64,000 bases of DNA from Ophioderma brevispina (lineage: Eukaryota; Echinodermata; Ophiuroidea; Amphilepidida; Ophiodermatidae): contig JAMKCH010005362.1 in assembly GCA_023653785.1 (NCBI GenBank), positions 62,001-126,000 of the forward strand, given 5' to 3'. Positions 33,121-43,130 of this stretch are shown here, one piece after another. How positions within the stretch are numbered: position 1 is the first letter of the stretch; each line of letters starts with the position of its first letter. A program made the translations under genes and the position numbers. Below the pieces are notes generated by a model. That model searched no databases. It saw only the letters and a list, made by a program, of their open reading frames with translations, and was not told where the DNA came from.

Positions 33121-33228
33121 ATGTTTTTGAAAAATACTACACCTAGTATCGGAAATGAATATACTTCAGAAATTATAGATGAAACTTACGGTAGTGCTCA
33201 AAACTCGCTTCAACAGAGAAATTATTAG
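33121..33228 (+). promoter_or_regulatory. Candidate upstream ORF 1 (35 codons)
   Basis: ATG at 33121 runs to TAG at 33226-33228, wholly upstream of the PPP1R15 start at 33442. It belongs to the 5' leader only if transcription starts before 33121, which the sequence does not show. Confidence 0.25.
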
Positions 33229-33270
33229 GAACATTTTTCCGGCAAGCAACTACGAACGTTTACATCCAAT

Positions 33271-33281
33271 CCGCCATTTGG
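33271..33281. promoter_or_regulatory. YY1-like CCGCCATTTGG
   Basis: Matches the YY1 core (GCCGCCATTTTG) apart from one position. YY1 sites commonly sit just downstream of transcription starts of TATA-less genes. It lies 170 bp upstream of the start codon. Confidence 0.3.
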
Positions 33282-33289
33282 CCTACTAT

Positions 33290-33351
33290 ATGTTTCACAT
33301 CATATGTTGAGTATGTTAGGTGCGCCTGGAGCACAACACTGTCTTGCGTAG
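33290..33351 (+). promoter_or_regulatory. Candidate upstream ORFs 2 and 3
   Basis: ATG 33290 with stop TGA at 33308-33310 (6 codons) overlaps ATG 33304 with stop TAG at 33349-33351 (15 codons). Both have poor initiation context (T and C at -3). No further ATG occurs before the main start at 33442. Vertebrate PPP1R15A and B mRNAs carry upstream ORFs that allow translation when eIF2alpha is phosphorylated. Confidence 0.4.
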
Positions 33352-33441
33352 ACATCATTAGATAAACCCCGGCGATAAACATAGTGTACGCCGACTTAGA
33401 CAACTGTATTTGAACTGAAACTTTCATAAGAGACTTTGAAA

Positions 33442-35967
33442 ATGGCGAACGTAGACGGGTCAAATATGGAAGTCGGGTGGCGGAAAAATAGAGAGAGACA
33501 CGGTCATCAAGCTCAACATCAGTGGGCAAGTCCACAAAACACACCAAAGACATCGGGTTATTATCAGCCAAAACAGTCAAGTATAGCATCAAGAAACAGA
33601 AGACAGCCAACACTGTTGAGGTTAGATAGTGCTGGGGAATCGGTTGAAGAATTTCCAAACCCATCGCGAACTTGCAACAGGACAACGAGAAGTAGGACAA
33701 ACCTACCCCGGCATTCATTTCTTGGGGACATTTTTAACAAAGTGAGCCAGCCTCTGAGTAATAGAACTGCGCCTTGTTTAGCTAAAATAACTGACAGAGG
33801 TCAACAGGGAGCAGTAGATTTAGATAGATTAGTTGATAAATTCACTTCAAATTGTGAGGATAAAAGACCAACCAACCAAATGGCTTACCAGGAAGTACCA
33901 CATAGAAAAAGGCAAGGACATCATGCCAATGCCTTGACTTTTAACGGTGGACCATATATCAGATGTCCATCACAGGATAACACACCAAGAACTTTTCCAG
34001 CATACTACAGATTTTTGAACCTAGTTCACTTCCACCCATACAGTACTGCGACCCGATTTGATCGAACCAATGTGCCTCAATTTAGACAACAATCCAACTG
34101 CTCCTGGGGCAGTGGGATTTTGCAATTTCCTCATGGACGTCATGATACACAGAAACACATAGGGTCATTTCAGTTCCAGGGTCAACAAACTCAAAGTTTT
34201 GGTGCAGGCTTGTTAGGTCATGGCCCAAAATCGTATCCTCAACACCACCCAGGAAAGCAGTACTGTGGAAATAGAGCCAGGAACAATACCAGAATGATGC
34301 AAAGCAGCCAACGTATGAGTCATCCGAATGAACACCCAAACATTGCCAATGCAACCAAAGCAACATCACATGTGGCAACTGAAACCAAAACAGACTCTAC
34401 AGGACAAGTTAGTCATCAATTTGAAACTTTACAAGTTAATCCAACATTCTTCCCTGAAAAAAACTCATCAAACCCCACCAAGGAGATAACTTCCAAAGAA
34501 AAAGTTGGCAGTAAAAGTGAAGTCCAGCCATTTGAAACAACATGTGCCACTGCCACAGCATCGCAAAATAAGACAATGCTAATGAATGCCTGTTCAAATA
34601 TTTCTGTTGATAAGATGCCTCCACATCAGGAAGAACATTTTGATATACCCAGAGAGAATCCATCAGATATTGTTTCTAAAAATAAAAGCATTGAAGCCAA
34701 GGAGATAGATAGGACTACTAATACATGTTCAACTTTAAATAGTTGTAAAATTGAACGGAAAATCAAAAAGTGCAATAATACCAAAACAATCGAAAATCAA
34801 GATGGCAATAGAAAACAAACACATGAACAAAATCGAAGTGAACAGGTCGCCAAACTTGAAGGTACTGCTGCAGAATCAGTTTCTACAATTTTGTGTAGTA
34901 GTAGTAACAAGCAAATGCATTCATCCATTGCATTTTTACTTGGTGATTATGCAGCTGAATCTGCAGCAGGTTCATATGATAGCGATTTTAGTGATGCAGA
35001 TGAAGATGACCTCAATGATGAAATTGATAATGAAACACTTGAACTATTTGAATCTAGAGACCCATATAACCCACTTTATGGGTGGAAGTGCCTTAGTAAA
35101 TCCTCATCGGCCGATCGGAGTGTAAGTGATCAGTTGCCTACCTCAGGAATAGACAATACAGATTCAACTCTAACTTTTAATGATTCTGGTGTTTCTATCG
35201 TGGAGCAAGCATTAGGCGATATTGCATCATCACCAAGTGATGAAAGTGAAGATGAAGCTGACTCGGAGAGTTCAGACAATTGGAGTGACTCGGGGTGTGA
35301 TGAAGAAGAACAAAGAGTTTGGGATTCACTAAGTCGCTGCCATGACCCCTATGACCCCATCAGTGGTTGGCGCTGTAATGAGCCAAGCTTACTTCATAAC
35401 ATGAAAGAAACAGAAAATGTAACTGCAGAACAAAACGTAGTGTCTATTTCTCAGGAGACCTCATTGAATAATGACCTCCAGTTCAGAGATGAAACTGTAC
35501 ATGAAGTTGGTGCTAAGTTGTCTTCCCAAAGACATCCCTCAGTGTCTTTCATTCTTGGAGATGATGATGACAATGACGACGATGATGATGACGATGATGA
35601 TGATGACTCATCAGACAATGACACAAATGATTTCCAAGACTCTTTGGATTCATCAACAGAGCATGAAGAACTCTGGCAATCGTTTGTGACACCCAGTGTT
35701 GACCCATATGACCCGATCAATGGCTGGAGGTGTCAAAGACCATCCTTACTTCACAAGAGTTCCTCATCCCCCAGCAATCTCTGCAAGGTGGTTCAAGTAC
35801 AAGATGAAGTCTCTGTGAAGCCCTCATCTTCAGATACCAATCATGACTTGCTTCGTGAGACACCTGATCGTGAGACACCTTCAAGTGATGTTCCCCTAAG
35901 GAAATCACCCAGTACAGGATGTTTAAAGAAAATCCAGCAGAGAACAAAGGACACCATTACCAAGAAG
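33442..35967 (+). CDS. PPP1R15: PPP1R15 exon 1 (residues 1-842)
   Basis: Start MANVDGSNMEVGW in good context (A at -3, G at +4: GAAAATGGCG). Residues 1-500 are low in hydrophobics, rich in Asn, Gln, Ser and His, and probably disordered. Repeat 1: LELFESRDPYNPLYGWKC (D540). Repeat 2: RVWDSLSRCHDPYDPISGWR (D635). Repeat 3: ELWQSFVTPSVDPYDPINGW (D754). Two of the units are preceded by SSIAFLLGD and PSVSFILGD, the second running into an Asp tract (about D707-D722) encoded by GAT/GAC repeats. The exon ends ITKK at AAG|GTATGT, phase 0. Confidence 0.93.
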
Positions 35968-38216
35968 GTATGTACATGTACAGGTGTGTAACTGTAGATC
36001 ACTACCGGTACCAATTTTTTATCCTCTCTTAACCCTGTGAGGACTAACTGCCAATTGGTCACAATGGAACTTAATTGAATTTTTTAACCAATGGCAGGTC
36101 CGTACACAGGGGTGTGAGAGTGGCACCTAATCCACAAAAGGGGAAAAGTCTTGCTGAGTTTTTTGCATAGAAAGGTCCAAAATGAGAGAAATTTTGAACA
36201 TAATTTTATAAAAGAACACCGTTTGGTGATGAATGTTCAAAAAAGACCCTTTTCAAAGGGGGTGTTAGGTCCACTTTTCGAAAAAAGGTCCACTTTTCAA
36301 AGTCCCGGACCCCCAAAAAACTTAATCCTGCGTACGGCCCTGGCCAATGGTAAATGTTGGTAGGGCTAAAGAAGGCTAGAGCTATTTAAAGGGGCATTTC
36401 GTGATCCACATCTTGTCCCCCGACTACCTAAAAAAATGTGAGAGTTTGTATATCATCTGAACCATTAGCCTTAGTAATCCAAATGTGCCCAATCTTACGT
36501 GCAAATTCGTCGCATCTGTAAGAAATTTGCATTTTGTCTTTTCTGTCTGTAACGGACAGAAATTACCACACATTAAGTAAGCCTATGACTGTGGGGTACT
36601 GTAAGTAATTGCTCATTTATCAAACGCAAGAGGGAACAGCTCAAATTTTGGGAATAAACTTTCTCAAGGATATCTAGTGATCAATGATAAAACAGAAGGT
36701 GATGAAATCACGAATGCACCTTTAAATATTTAGAAGCTGCATATTCCAAATGTTATTGAATGATGGTACATGGTGAAAATAGCAATCAGCAAATGCTAGG
36801 TATGAAAGGCAGGTAGTGCAAAAAAAAAGTTAAAAAGTATAGCAATCACAACCAATGAACCTCCAATGTTGTATGAGCGTCAGAGTTGTCCCGGGGAGGG
36901 GGGGGAGCAATCAATAATAAAATTGGATTGGGTCAAATAAGGCGGGCACTTCCAAAACCAGGGACATTCGGTGACCGAGGACTCTAAAAAATAAGGGTCT
37001 TGGGTGAGAGACTGCCAAAATGCCATCAAATAGGGGTTTCTTAGGTGACAAATTTGCAAAATTTTCCAAAAAAATTTGGCCTTTGGGTGACAAAGAAAAT
37101 GAGGTCTTTGGGTGAAAACGAATGCTGAAAATGGGGGTCCTAACAACCCTATTAAAGTAGCTACATACGCGTCACATTCAAGATGGGCACCCCGGGCCAG
37201 TTGTAAGCAGTGCTGCCAGTGGTGAGTAGTGTGAACCAACCAAATTTGCATTCAGATGTGCTAGAATCTAGAGAATTGCTTGCAGTTTACCGGGGAGGGG
37301 GGAGGGTAGGGGGTAGGACATGCCAACCTAACAGCAACAGCGAATTCAAAACGGCATCAACTTCCGAGTGCTAGTCTGTTTCAAAGACTTAACGGTAGGA
37401 GGGCGCTCTTACGCATATCGAACGGTTACACACAGACTTGACTAAAGACTAGGCCTGGTCACAAATATTTAAATCTAAATGACCGTTATTGAAAATAACA
37501 CTATTTTGCAGCAGGGTTAATCCACTAACCCTGACGGGTTTTGAAGTCAATAATTTTTTCTTAAATTATTATGATATTACTAAGATCTTTTGAATAAAGG
37601 TTTAAGAGATGATTTAGTAATGTCACTGGGACCGAGACTGCCATAGTAAATGCACGTAGCAGTTCCCCAAAATACCGTTTGGAAATCCCCCATGCCCAAA
37701 TCGAGCAGATCGTGTCCTACCCCCCCTGCAGTTGGCAAGTGGCAACACTACTGTGCAAATTTGAAAATTGGGGTCGCTCTTCAAAAATGGACTGGTATTG
37801 CTTTATATTTTCATATTTCCCCCTCACACCTTTTCCCTTCAACTCCATTCCCTTGGCGTAAATCAATTATAACCCCCTCCCTTAGTGAGTGCAATTATGA
37901 CGTGTGGTATTTTATGGTATTTCAGAGTTTCTTATGAAATTAGGGAGTGTTGTGTTTCAAGGGAAACTAAACATTTGTTGTTGTTTGGCTCTACTTGCAG
38001 GTCCACTTCTGTAACAAAGAACCCACCATCATCAGCCCCGAGGTTCCGATGTGGGAAAGAGAGTACATGGAAGCAAGACGTGGACACTGGGAGGAATTCG
38101 CCAGGGACCGGTGTCGCTTTAAGAGAAGAATTCGACAGGCTGAACTCAACATCGCACCATGCTTTACTCCTGAGCACAGGGTGAAAGTTCTCCAGAAGCT
38201 TTACTCAAATTTGTGA
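33442..38216 (+). CDS. PPP1R15: PPP1R15 (GADD34/CReP) homologue, two coding exons
   Basis: Join 33442-35967 and 38001-38216, 913 residues. Product: regulatory subunit that recruits protein phosphatase 1 to dephosphorylate eIF2alpha and end translational arrest in the integrated stress response; usually ER-associated. The C-terminal 73 residues hold the PP1-docking KVHF (843-845 with K842) and WEEFARDRCRF (872-882), followed by RRIRQAE and CFTPEHR. These match the conserved C-terminus of vertebrate PPP1R15B almost block by block (WEEFARDGCRF, EHR). Before it, residues 535-770 carry three DPYxP repeats in acidic Ser/Asp-rich surroundings. Length is close to or somewhat above vertebrate members. 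No frameshifts, unlike the C1q gene. Confidence 0.93.
35558..35606 (+). repeat. (GAT/GAC)n coding microsatellite
   Basis: Encodes the Asp tract of the PPP1R15 homologue. Alternation of GAT and GAC suggests it is old or interrupted. Length polymorphism between individuals is likely. Confidence 0.8.
36095..36342. mobile_element. hAT-like MITE in the PPP1R15 intron
   Basis: Ends CAGGTCCGTACACAGG and (reverse complement) CAGGGCCGTACGCAGG. Flanks ACCAATGG and GCCAATGG agree at 7 of 8 bases, an aged 8-bp target duplication. The ends resemble those of the element at 11233-11488. Confidence 0.8.
36385..36726. mobile_element. MITE family B copy
   Basis: Ends TTTAAAGGGGCATTTCGTGAT and (reverse complement) TTTAAAGGTGCATTCGTGATT. 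The interior has TTTCTGTCTGTAACGGACAGAAATT, shared with the copy at 63031-63370. Third copy 49940-50150; fragment at about 41297-41370. Confidence 0.8.
38001..38216 (+). CDS. PPP1R15: PPP1R15 exon 2 (residues 843-913)
   Basis: Begins V-H-F, completing the KVHF docking motif with the last Lys of exon 1. Residues: WEEFARDRCRF 872-882, RRIRQAELNIAPCF 884-897, TPEHRVKVLQKLYSNL to the stop at 38214-38216. This is the eIF2alpha/PP1/G-actin binding core of the family. No frameshift, strong acceptor. Confidence 0.93.
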   Translation, partial: VHFCNKEPTIISPEVPMWEREYMEARRGHWEEFARDRCRFKRRIRQAELNIAPCFTPEHRVKVLQKLYSNL

Positions 38217-38422
38217 AAACCATGCATTATGTTCACTCTTGTCTTCCAATATTTGTTTTTTATGGAGTAACCAAGGGTGGTGGTTTAACTAACCCTTAGT
38301 TTGTGCAAGATTTGTTTCCCTTTAAACTGCTGAACTTTTGTCCTACATAGACAACAGCAGAGAGCTATGATGCCCTTCCCATAATGCATCACTCCAGTTT
38401 TAATAACAAGTAATCATCACTC

Positions 38423-38770
38423 TTAAAGGTGCAACGAGAGATTTCAAATTTACAGGTGTCCCAAAAAAATGTGAAAATTGTGATTTTGGCATTGGTGTAA
38501 AGCTTTCTATCAAAAATATCCCCATCTGAAAGGATTAACCTGAGAACTTTTTCTTTGGTAATTTCCTATAGGAGCAAATACAAAATTTAGCTTATTTTTT
38601 CTATTGAAATTTAAACATATATACAAATCACCTTTGTTTCCATTTTAAGTTATTCCTGTAACCAAATAAAATGTAGGGAATCTACTGAGTGTCTAATCTA
38701 TTATGAAATCACTATGTATATATATCGCAGAAAATATGGATGACTTGCAATCTCTCGTTGCACCTTTAAA
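38423..38770. mobile_element. MITE family A copy, full length
   Basis: Ends TTAAAGGTGCAACGAGAGAT and (reverse complement) TTTAAAGGTGCAACGAGAGA are near-identical. The interior matches 44173-44520 in reverse orientation (TACAGGTGTC; GTAAAGCTTTCTATCAAAAA). Located 206 bp after the PPP1R15 stop codon. Confidence 0.88.
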
Positions 38771-39022
38771 TTCTGCACACAAAAGAGGCAATCCAACCCG
38801 TGGATCATGCATGTGATTGAAGTTCAGTATCTTTCCATTTTATGTTTAAAATTACTAGTTGAGCACTAGGATATTAAACTATTTGTATACCTTATAAATA
38901 TTATATATGCCACTGTAATTTCCAAAGAAAAACATCATACCGTACATGTACTGTGGCAATGCACTGGTGCTCACTTCATATGCTGGTATTGTTATTATGC
39001 TATATTGCTTACACATTTCCAT

Positions 39023-39686
39023 TTAAGGTGTTGGCATTATGATTTGGTTTCTAAGGAGTACGCGCAAGCCGACTTTAATAAACTCGAAGATAAGCAAGCG
39101 TGCATTCGTTTGCGATTTTAGCGTCGCAAAAATTCATGAGCGATTTTCCCCCTCTGCGTTTACGCGAATTTGTAAAGCGTTCGCAAAATCGCGTAGAACT
39201 TTGATGTTGCTAGGACTTGTCTGAGAACGCGTCTGATTAATTACGCGTCTCGCCTTTCACGCACCCATTTTTTGTTTTGCTGCGTGACTTATTTATAAGC
39301 GTAAAATAACGCAAGACACAGCGACTCTAGTGAAGACGGGAATTTCATCAAAATTCCCTCTAAAAATGACCGTTTTCGGCGGTTTTCAGGAAAACTAATA
39401 TGGTGACACCATTTTTTTATTTCGGTTTTTTCAAGTATGCAACTTAGACCTAAACATATGTGAAAATCAGAAAAACGTTCGGCCCCTTTGTTCCCATAGA
39501 GTTGCGTGGTAAATAATGTAAGATTTTGAGCAAAAATGTACTTTTTGAAACTCTTTTTTCTCAAAAACGAATATGGTAAGCCCTATTTTTTATTTCAGAT
39601 TTGTTATCAGCACAAATGAATATACTATACATCAAATTTTAAAGAAATTCTACGGCCCATTTAAATCATGATGCCAACACCTTAAG
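39023..39686. mobile_element. 664-bp TIR element
   Basis: Ends TTAAGGTGTTGGCATTATGA and (reverse complement) TTAAGGTGTTGGCATCATGA, continuing TTT. The interior has CG-rich words (GCGATTTT, ACGCGAATTT), with no protein recognised. Confidence 0.8.
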
Positions 39687-39918
39687 GACAAGAAGGGCAG
39701 AAGCTATAATTTTGTAGTGTAGAATAAATAAAGGGAATCCATTCTTGTAAATCCCTTTAGCCCCAAACCAGATCTTTAAATTGGATGGTGTAATGAAATT
39801 CTATCCATATAGGTAAAACTAGTTTGGTGGGAGGCACAGATTGGCAATACATATAAATTTCCTTTGCAAAAATGCTAGCATGACATTGTTCATACTTGTT
39901 TGTAAAATTTTTATGAGG

Positions 39919-41278
39919 TTAAAGGTGCATGTTCTGATCGTCTTTGGGACCCCATGATTTACCCGGAAGTAGTTGATATCAGATGAAAGGCCGTATTTTT
40001 CTCATTGTCATCCTGAAATTTGAGCCCTCAAATCCATTTCATTCCCAAGATATAAACAAAAAACTGCAGAATTAATGGTTAAACATCAATATTATAGGCC
40101 GTGATACGTTTGCGATTTAACTATCTTTTCGTGCTACAGCACTGGGGATTACTTACTTCCTTCACTAAAATTTTAAAAATATTATGTAAACCAGGAAAAG
40201 CTTTATCCCCAAATGAAAAGAGTGCACATTATTTAGAAAAATGAGTAAAATGTCAACTCAATTTACTTCCAGAATATCAGTGACCAATATGTACACGTAA
40301 ACTCAAGCGAACAAAAGAGCTATTGATTTTCAACAATCAACCTAAAAACACTTTTTCTCATCAGGGTATGCAAGTCCATTGTTACTGCCCACACCTTTGA
40401 AAACATTTTCAAGCTATATCAGGTGTTATCACTTCCCCGTATCGAGCTCTAGCATCTGTTCATAACATAAAGGGCAACATACCTCGCTCATGAGTTTTAA
40501 AAATGTAGGTAGCTGAATACCATTGCCTTTCTTGGTAAATTGAATAGGAAAAGGGTTAACGTTTTAAAGACAATAAGTTGCGGATTTAGGTAATGCACAA
40601 ATTAGGTCATCCCCTGCAAAGGGCTTTTCTATCATGAATTTTATCCCTTTACAATTTCTTTTCAAAAAAAAATTATTAATCATATGGTCAAAGTTAATTG
40701 AACACACAGTAGAATCTCAAGATTTCTTTCATCGCGAACGAGGAAAGAACTTAGCCAATTCGGCAAGGACATAACATTCTAAATCTGTTCAACTGCATGC
40801 ACAATAACAATGGACCAGATGTAAAAGAATGTGAAGTGTTTCTGGGCCGATTATTGAATATCATTAGCTCCATTGTTCGCTTGAGCATGTTGAGGTTATG
40901 TATATCCATTGGTCACTGATATTCGATAAGTAAATTGAGTTCACATTTTATTCATTTTTCTAAATAATGTGCACTCTTTTCATGTGGGGACACAGCTTTT
41001 CTTGGTTAAAATAATATTGCTTTAATTTTAGTGAAGGAAATAAGTAATCCCCAGGTCTGGAGCACAAATATTTAATTAAAAGGCCTACATTGTATCATGT
41101 ACCATAGCCTATTAGCACAACATTGAATAGGGCTTTGCTGTATGCATTATTGCTTCTACCATCAAAACCGCAAGTTTGTTTCCCACGTTTTAATACTTGA
41201 TGGGGTGTATGTGCAAGTGTCAGGCTCTCATATCAAGTAGAGAACACAATCGACATAAATCGGAACAAGTACCTTTAA
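39919..41278. mobile_element. MITE family C copy carrying a foldback insertion
   Basis: 39919-40100 (TTAAAGGTGCATGTTCTGAT, then GGGACCCCATGATTTACCCG) and 41120-41278 (ATAGGGCTTTGC..., ending GTACCTTTAA) match 57465-57799 left and right halves. The DNA between is a separate foldback element. Confidence 0.78.
40131..41065. mobile_element. Foldback element with ~195-bp arms
   Basis: Arms 40131-40321 and 40864-41065 are reverse complements with scattered mismatches (GTGCTACAGCACTGGGGATT versus GTGCTCCAGACCTGGGGATT; CACTAAAATT; GTGCACATTATTTAGAAAAATG; CTCAAGCGAACAA). The spacer of about 540 bp is non-coding. Nested within family C. Confidence 0.8.
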
Positions 41279-41429
41279 TTACACCTCCAATGTACATAAA
41301 GGAGCATTTTGTGATCCGCAGCAATGTCCCCTCTCACCAAGTGCCAACCTACCTCAAACAATTTAATTTTTGTATCATGTGATCAATTAGTTTCTGTATT
41401 GTATGTGTGCTTAACCCTAACCCTGACGT

Positions 41430-41590
41430 CGGTTTCTAGCCTATCCCGGGAGGAACTGAAGGAGTGAGGGAAGAGGGGAACAAGAAAAGTCGCAAATTCG
41501 GGTGGGATTCGAACCCAGGGCCCTTCGGGCCCCAGCCCCATGACCCGGGATAGCACGCTACGGCGGTGTCGCTGGCCCGGCCAGCGATTT
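41430..41590 (-). repeat. tRNA-derived SINE-like sequence
   Basis: On the minus strand it has a perfect B-box GGGTTCGAATCCC (41504-41516), preceded by a tRNA-like body with GTGCTATCCCGGGTCATGGG and an upstream palindrome CGCTGGCC/GGCCAGCG. It is followed by a non-tRNA tail GACTTTTCTTGTTCCCC. The A-box is weak. A SINE or tRNA pseudogene is more likely than a working tRNA. Confidence 0.6.
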
Positions 41591-41939
41591 CATGCCCATA
41601 TGAGTCTTGGTTTCATGACGTCATCGCTACTTTCTGGACTTAGTGCATTTTTCTCAATTAACACAGTGAGTTTTGGTGAGATCTAGCTGTGCTAGGGTTA
41701 AAAAGGCACTACCAGTGATCCACCTGAAAGAGTCAAAATATTCAAAATTTGCAGGAGTATAAAGTGAAGGATAAGTTATTTCGTCACATTTTTAAGGAAT
41801 TCTTTCCGAATGAAAAAGGATAATTAACAAAGGAAGAAAACAGTGAGTGGTGTTTAAAGATAAGAATTGCCATTCAATTGCATGTACTGTAGTACATGTA
41901 CATGTATGTGTCTGTGCGGACAGTAATTATATAATATTT

Positions 41940-42069
41940 AATGGCTTTGAGTATGATACAAGAATGTATTGCACCAGCTAGAAAAATATTGTACGAGTCG
42001 AAGACGAGTACGTACAATATTTTTTCTAGCGAGTGCAATATATTCTTGTATCTTACAAAAAAAGCCATT
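41940..42069. repeat. 130-bp near-perfect palindrome
   Basis: AATGGCTTT...GATACAAGAATGTATTGCAC and its reverse complement pair over about 60 bp; the loop is about 4-6 bases between CGAGTCG and CGAGTACG. It could fold as one long hairpin. Confidence 0.85.
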
Positions 42070-42079
42070 CAATATTATT

Positions 42080-42337
42080 GTTATTATTTAAATATCAGGC
42101 TGACTCAAACCAAACATTGCTTTGACCGTGTTGTAGTCCAACTGGCGAGTCTTGATCGACATGATCAAACACCCCAGTCTACCAGTCTGAATGATAGTGC
42201 TTCATTGATGTTGTTCCAAAATGCCCGGATGCGATACAATATTCAAAAGAATATTGTATTGCATCCGGGCACTTTTACCAAAACTGTACAATACACAGAT
42301 TTCTTTGTTCCACTCGGAAGCCTGATATAAATAATGA
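42080..42337. mobile_element. 258-bp TIR element with internal hairpin
   Basis: Ends GTTATTATTTAAATATCAGGCT and (reverse complement) GTCATTATTTATATCAGGCTTCC. Internally 42222-42271 is a separate hairpin: TGCCCGGATGCGATACAATA paired with TATTGTATTGCATCCGGGCA, loop AAAA. The 129-codon frame crossing both palindromes is considered chance. Confidence 0.7.
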
Positions 42338-42553
42338 CTTGTATCCAGTGTTGTCTTTGTTATTTTGCTTGTAGTCATCACTTGCAGGTCAGAATATATT
42401 TTATGATACTATGATAGCTATACTACAGACATGCAACAATCTGATTTTTGATTTCTTTTGATTTTCTGATTTGAAAAATCACTGACTTGCAAATTTGATT
42501 ATTTCTCCATTTATTTTTTTTTGGCAATTTTATATTTTCTGTCCTGAGAAACG

Positions 42554-42827
42554 GAGGGTGTTGTTTTGAACCAATCCAATAATGCATTGTGCCTATACTG
42601 TAATGTACTCAACACAGTAGTTAAGGATAAAAATGCTCAAGAAGTTATTATTAAGAACCACAAGACATTTCATGATCATGCTAACTATTATCTTTACTAG
42701 TGCTTTGTGGGCTATAATGAGTTAAAAGTCAAGGTTTTTTTTATATGTGGTGTTAATAGGATTTTTGTGGGATCACATGACAATATTGAACTGGTGCATT
42801 GTGGGATGGAATCATTACACCCTCTGG
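42554..42827. mobile_element. MITE family D copy
   Basis: GGAGGGTGTTGTTTTGAACC at left and TTACACCCTCTGG at right. The interior shares CAATAATGCATTGTGCC, TAAGGATAAAAA and ATTTCATGATCATGCTAA with the other D copies. Confidence 0.75.
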
Positions 42828-43130
42828 GGCATAAATGACAGCACAGTTGCCTGCGGTACATTCTGATGCTCATAAAACCCAAATCAATCATTTACTGTGC
42901 ACAATGATCACTTCTGTGTAAATTGCTATACTTTGTTCATAACCAAAGAGACAAAATATATTCGGCTTTGTGTGCCTCTTTCCACAAACATGCAATGCAC
43001 ATACTTGTACATGTAGCAACACACACTGTCTATCTGCTGTGGTAGCGTTCTCTGCAGGTGCAAGAGCGTGCGCTTTATTCCGCATCAATTTGAAGCTGGA
43101 GTCTTGCCTCTTTGGTGGTGAACTACATGT

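Larger units (their letters stand above)
35968..38000 (+). other. PPP1R15 intron
   Basis: A 2033-bp intron, donor GTATGT and acceptor CTACTTGCAG. It contains a hAT-like MITE (36095-36342) and a family B MITE (36385-36726). The rest includes GGGTGACAAA-type repeated words at 36960-37110 and no further exon. Confidence 0.85.
38217..39735 (+). other. Putative PPP1R15 3' UTR/flank
   Basis: AATAAA occurs at 38665-38670 (inside MITE A) and AATAAATAAA at about 39723-39732. The true cleavage site is not known. Two transposon insertions (38423-38770, 39023-39686) lie here. Confidence 0.35.
41696..42495. mobile_element. MITE family F copy with palindromic insertions
   Basis: Left part 41696-41935 (AAAAAGGCACTACCAGTGAT, CCACCTGAAAGAGTC) and right part 42338-42495 (CATCACTTGCAGGTCA, CATGCAACAATCTGATTTTTG, AAATCACTGAC) belong to one element. 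They are separated by the two palindromes at 41940-42069 and 42080-42337. Confidence 0.65.

Noticed and set aside
33260..33718. 152-codon minus frame across the PPP1R15 start
   Set aside because: Antisense of the 5' end and leader. No family match, whereas the sense strand has a clear homologue.
41941..42330. 129-codon plus frame
   Set aside because: It crosses two palindromes and a MITE. The peptide has no domain and depends on the hairpin sequence.
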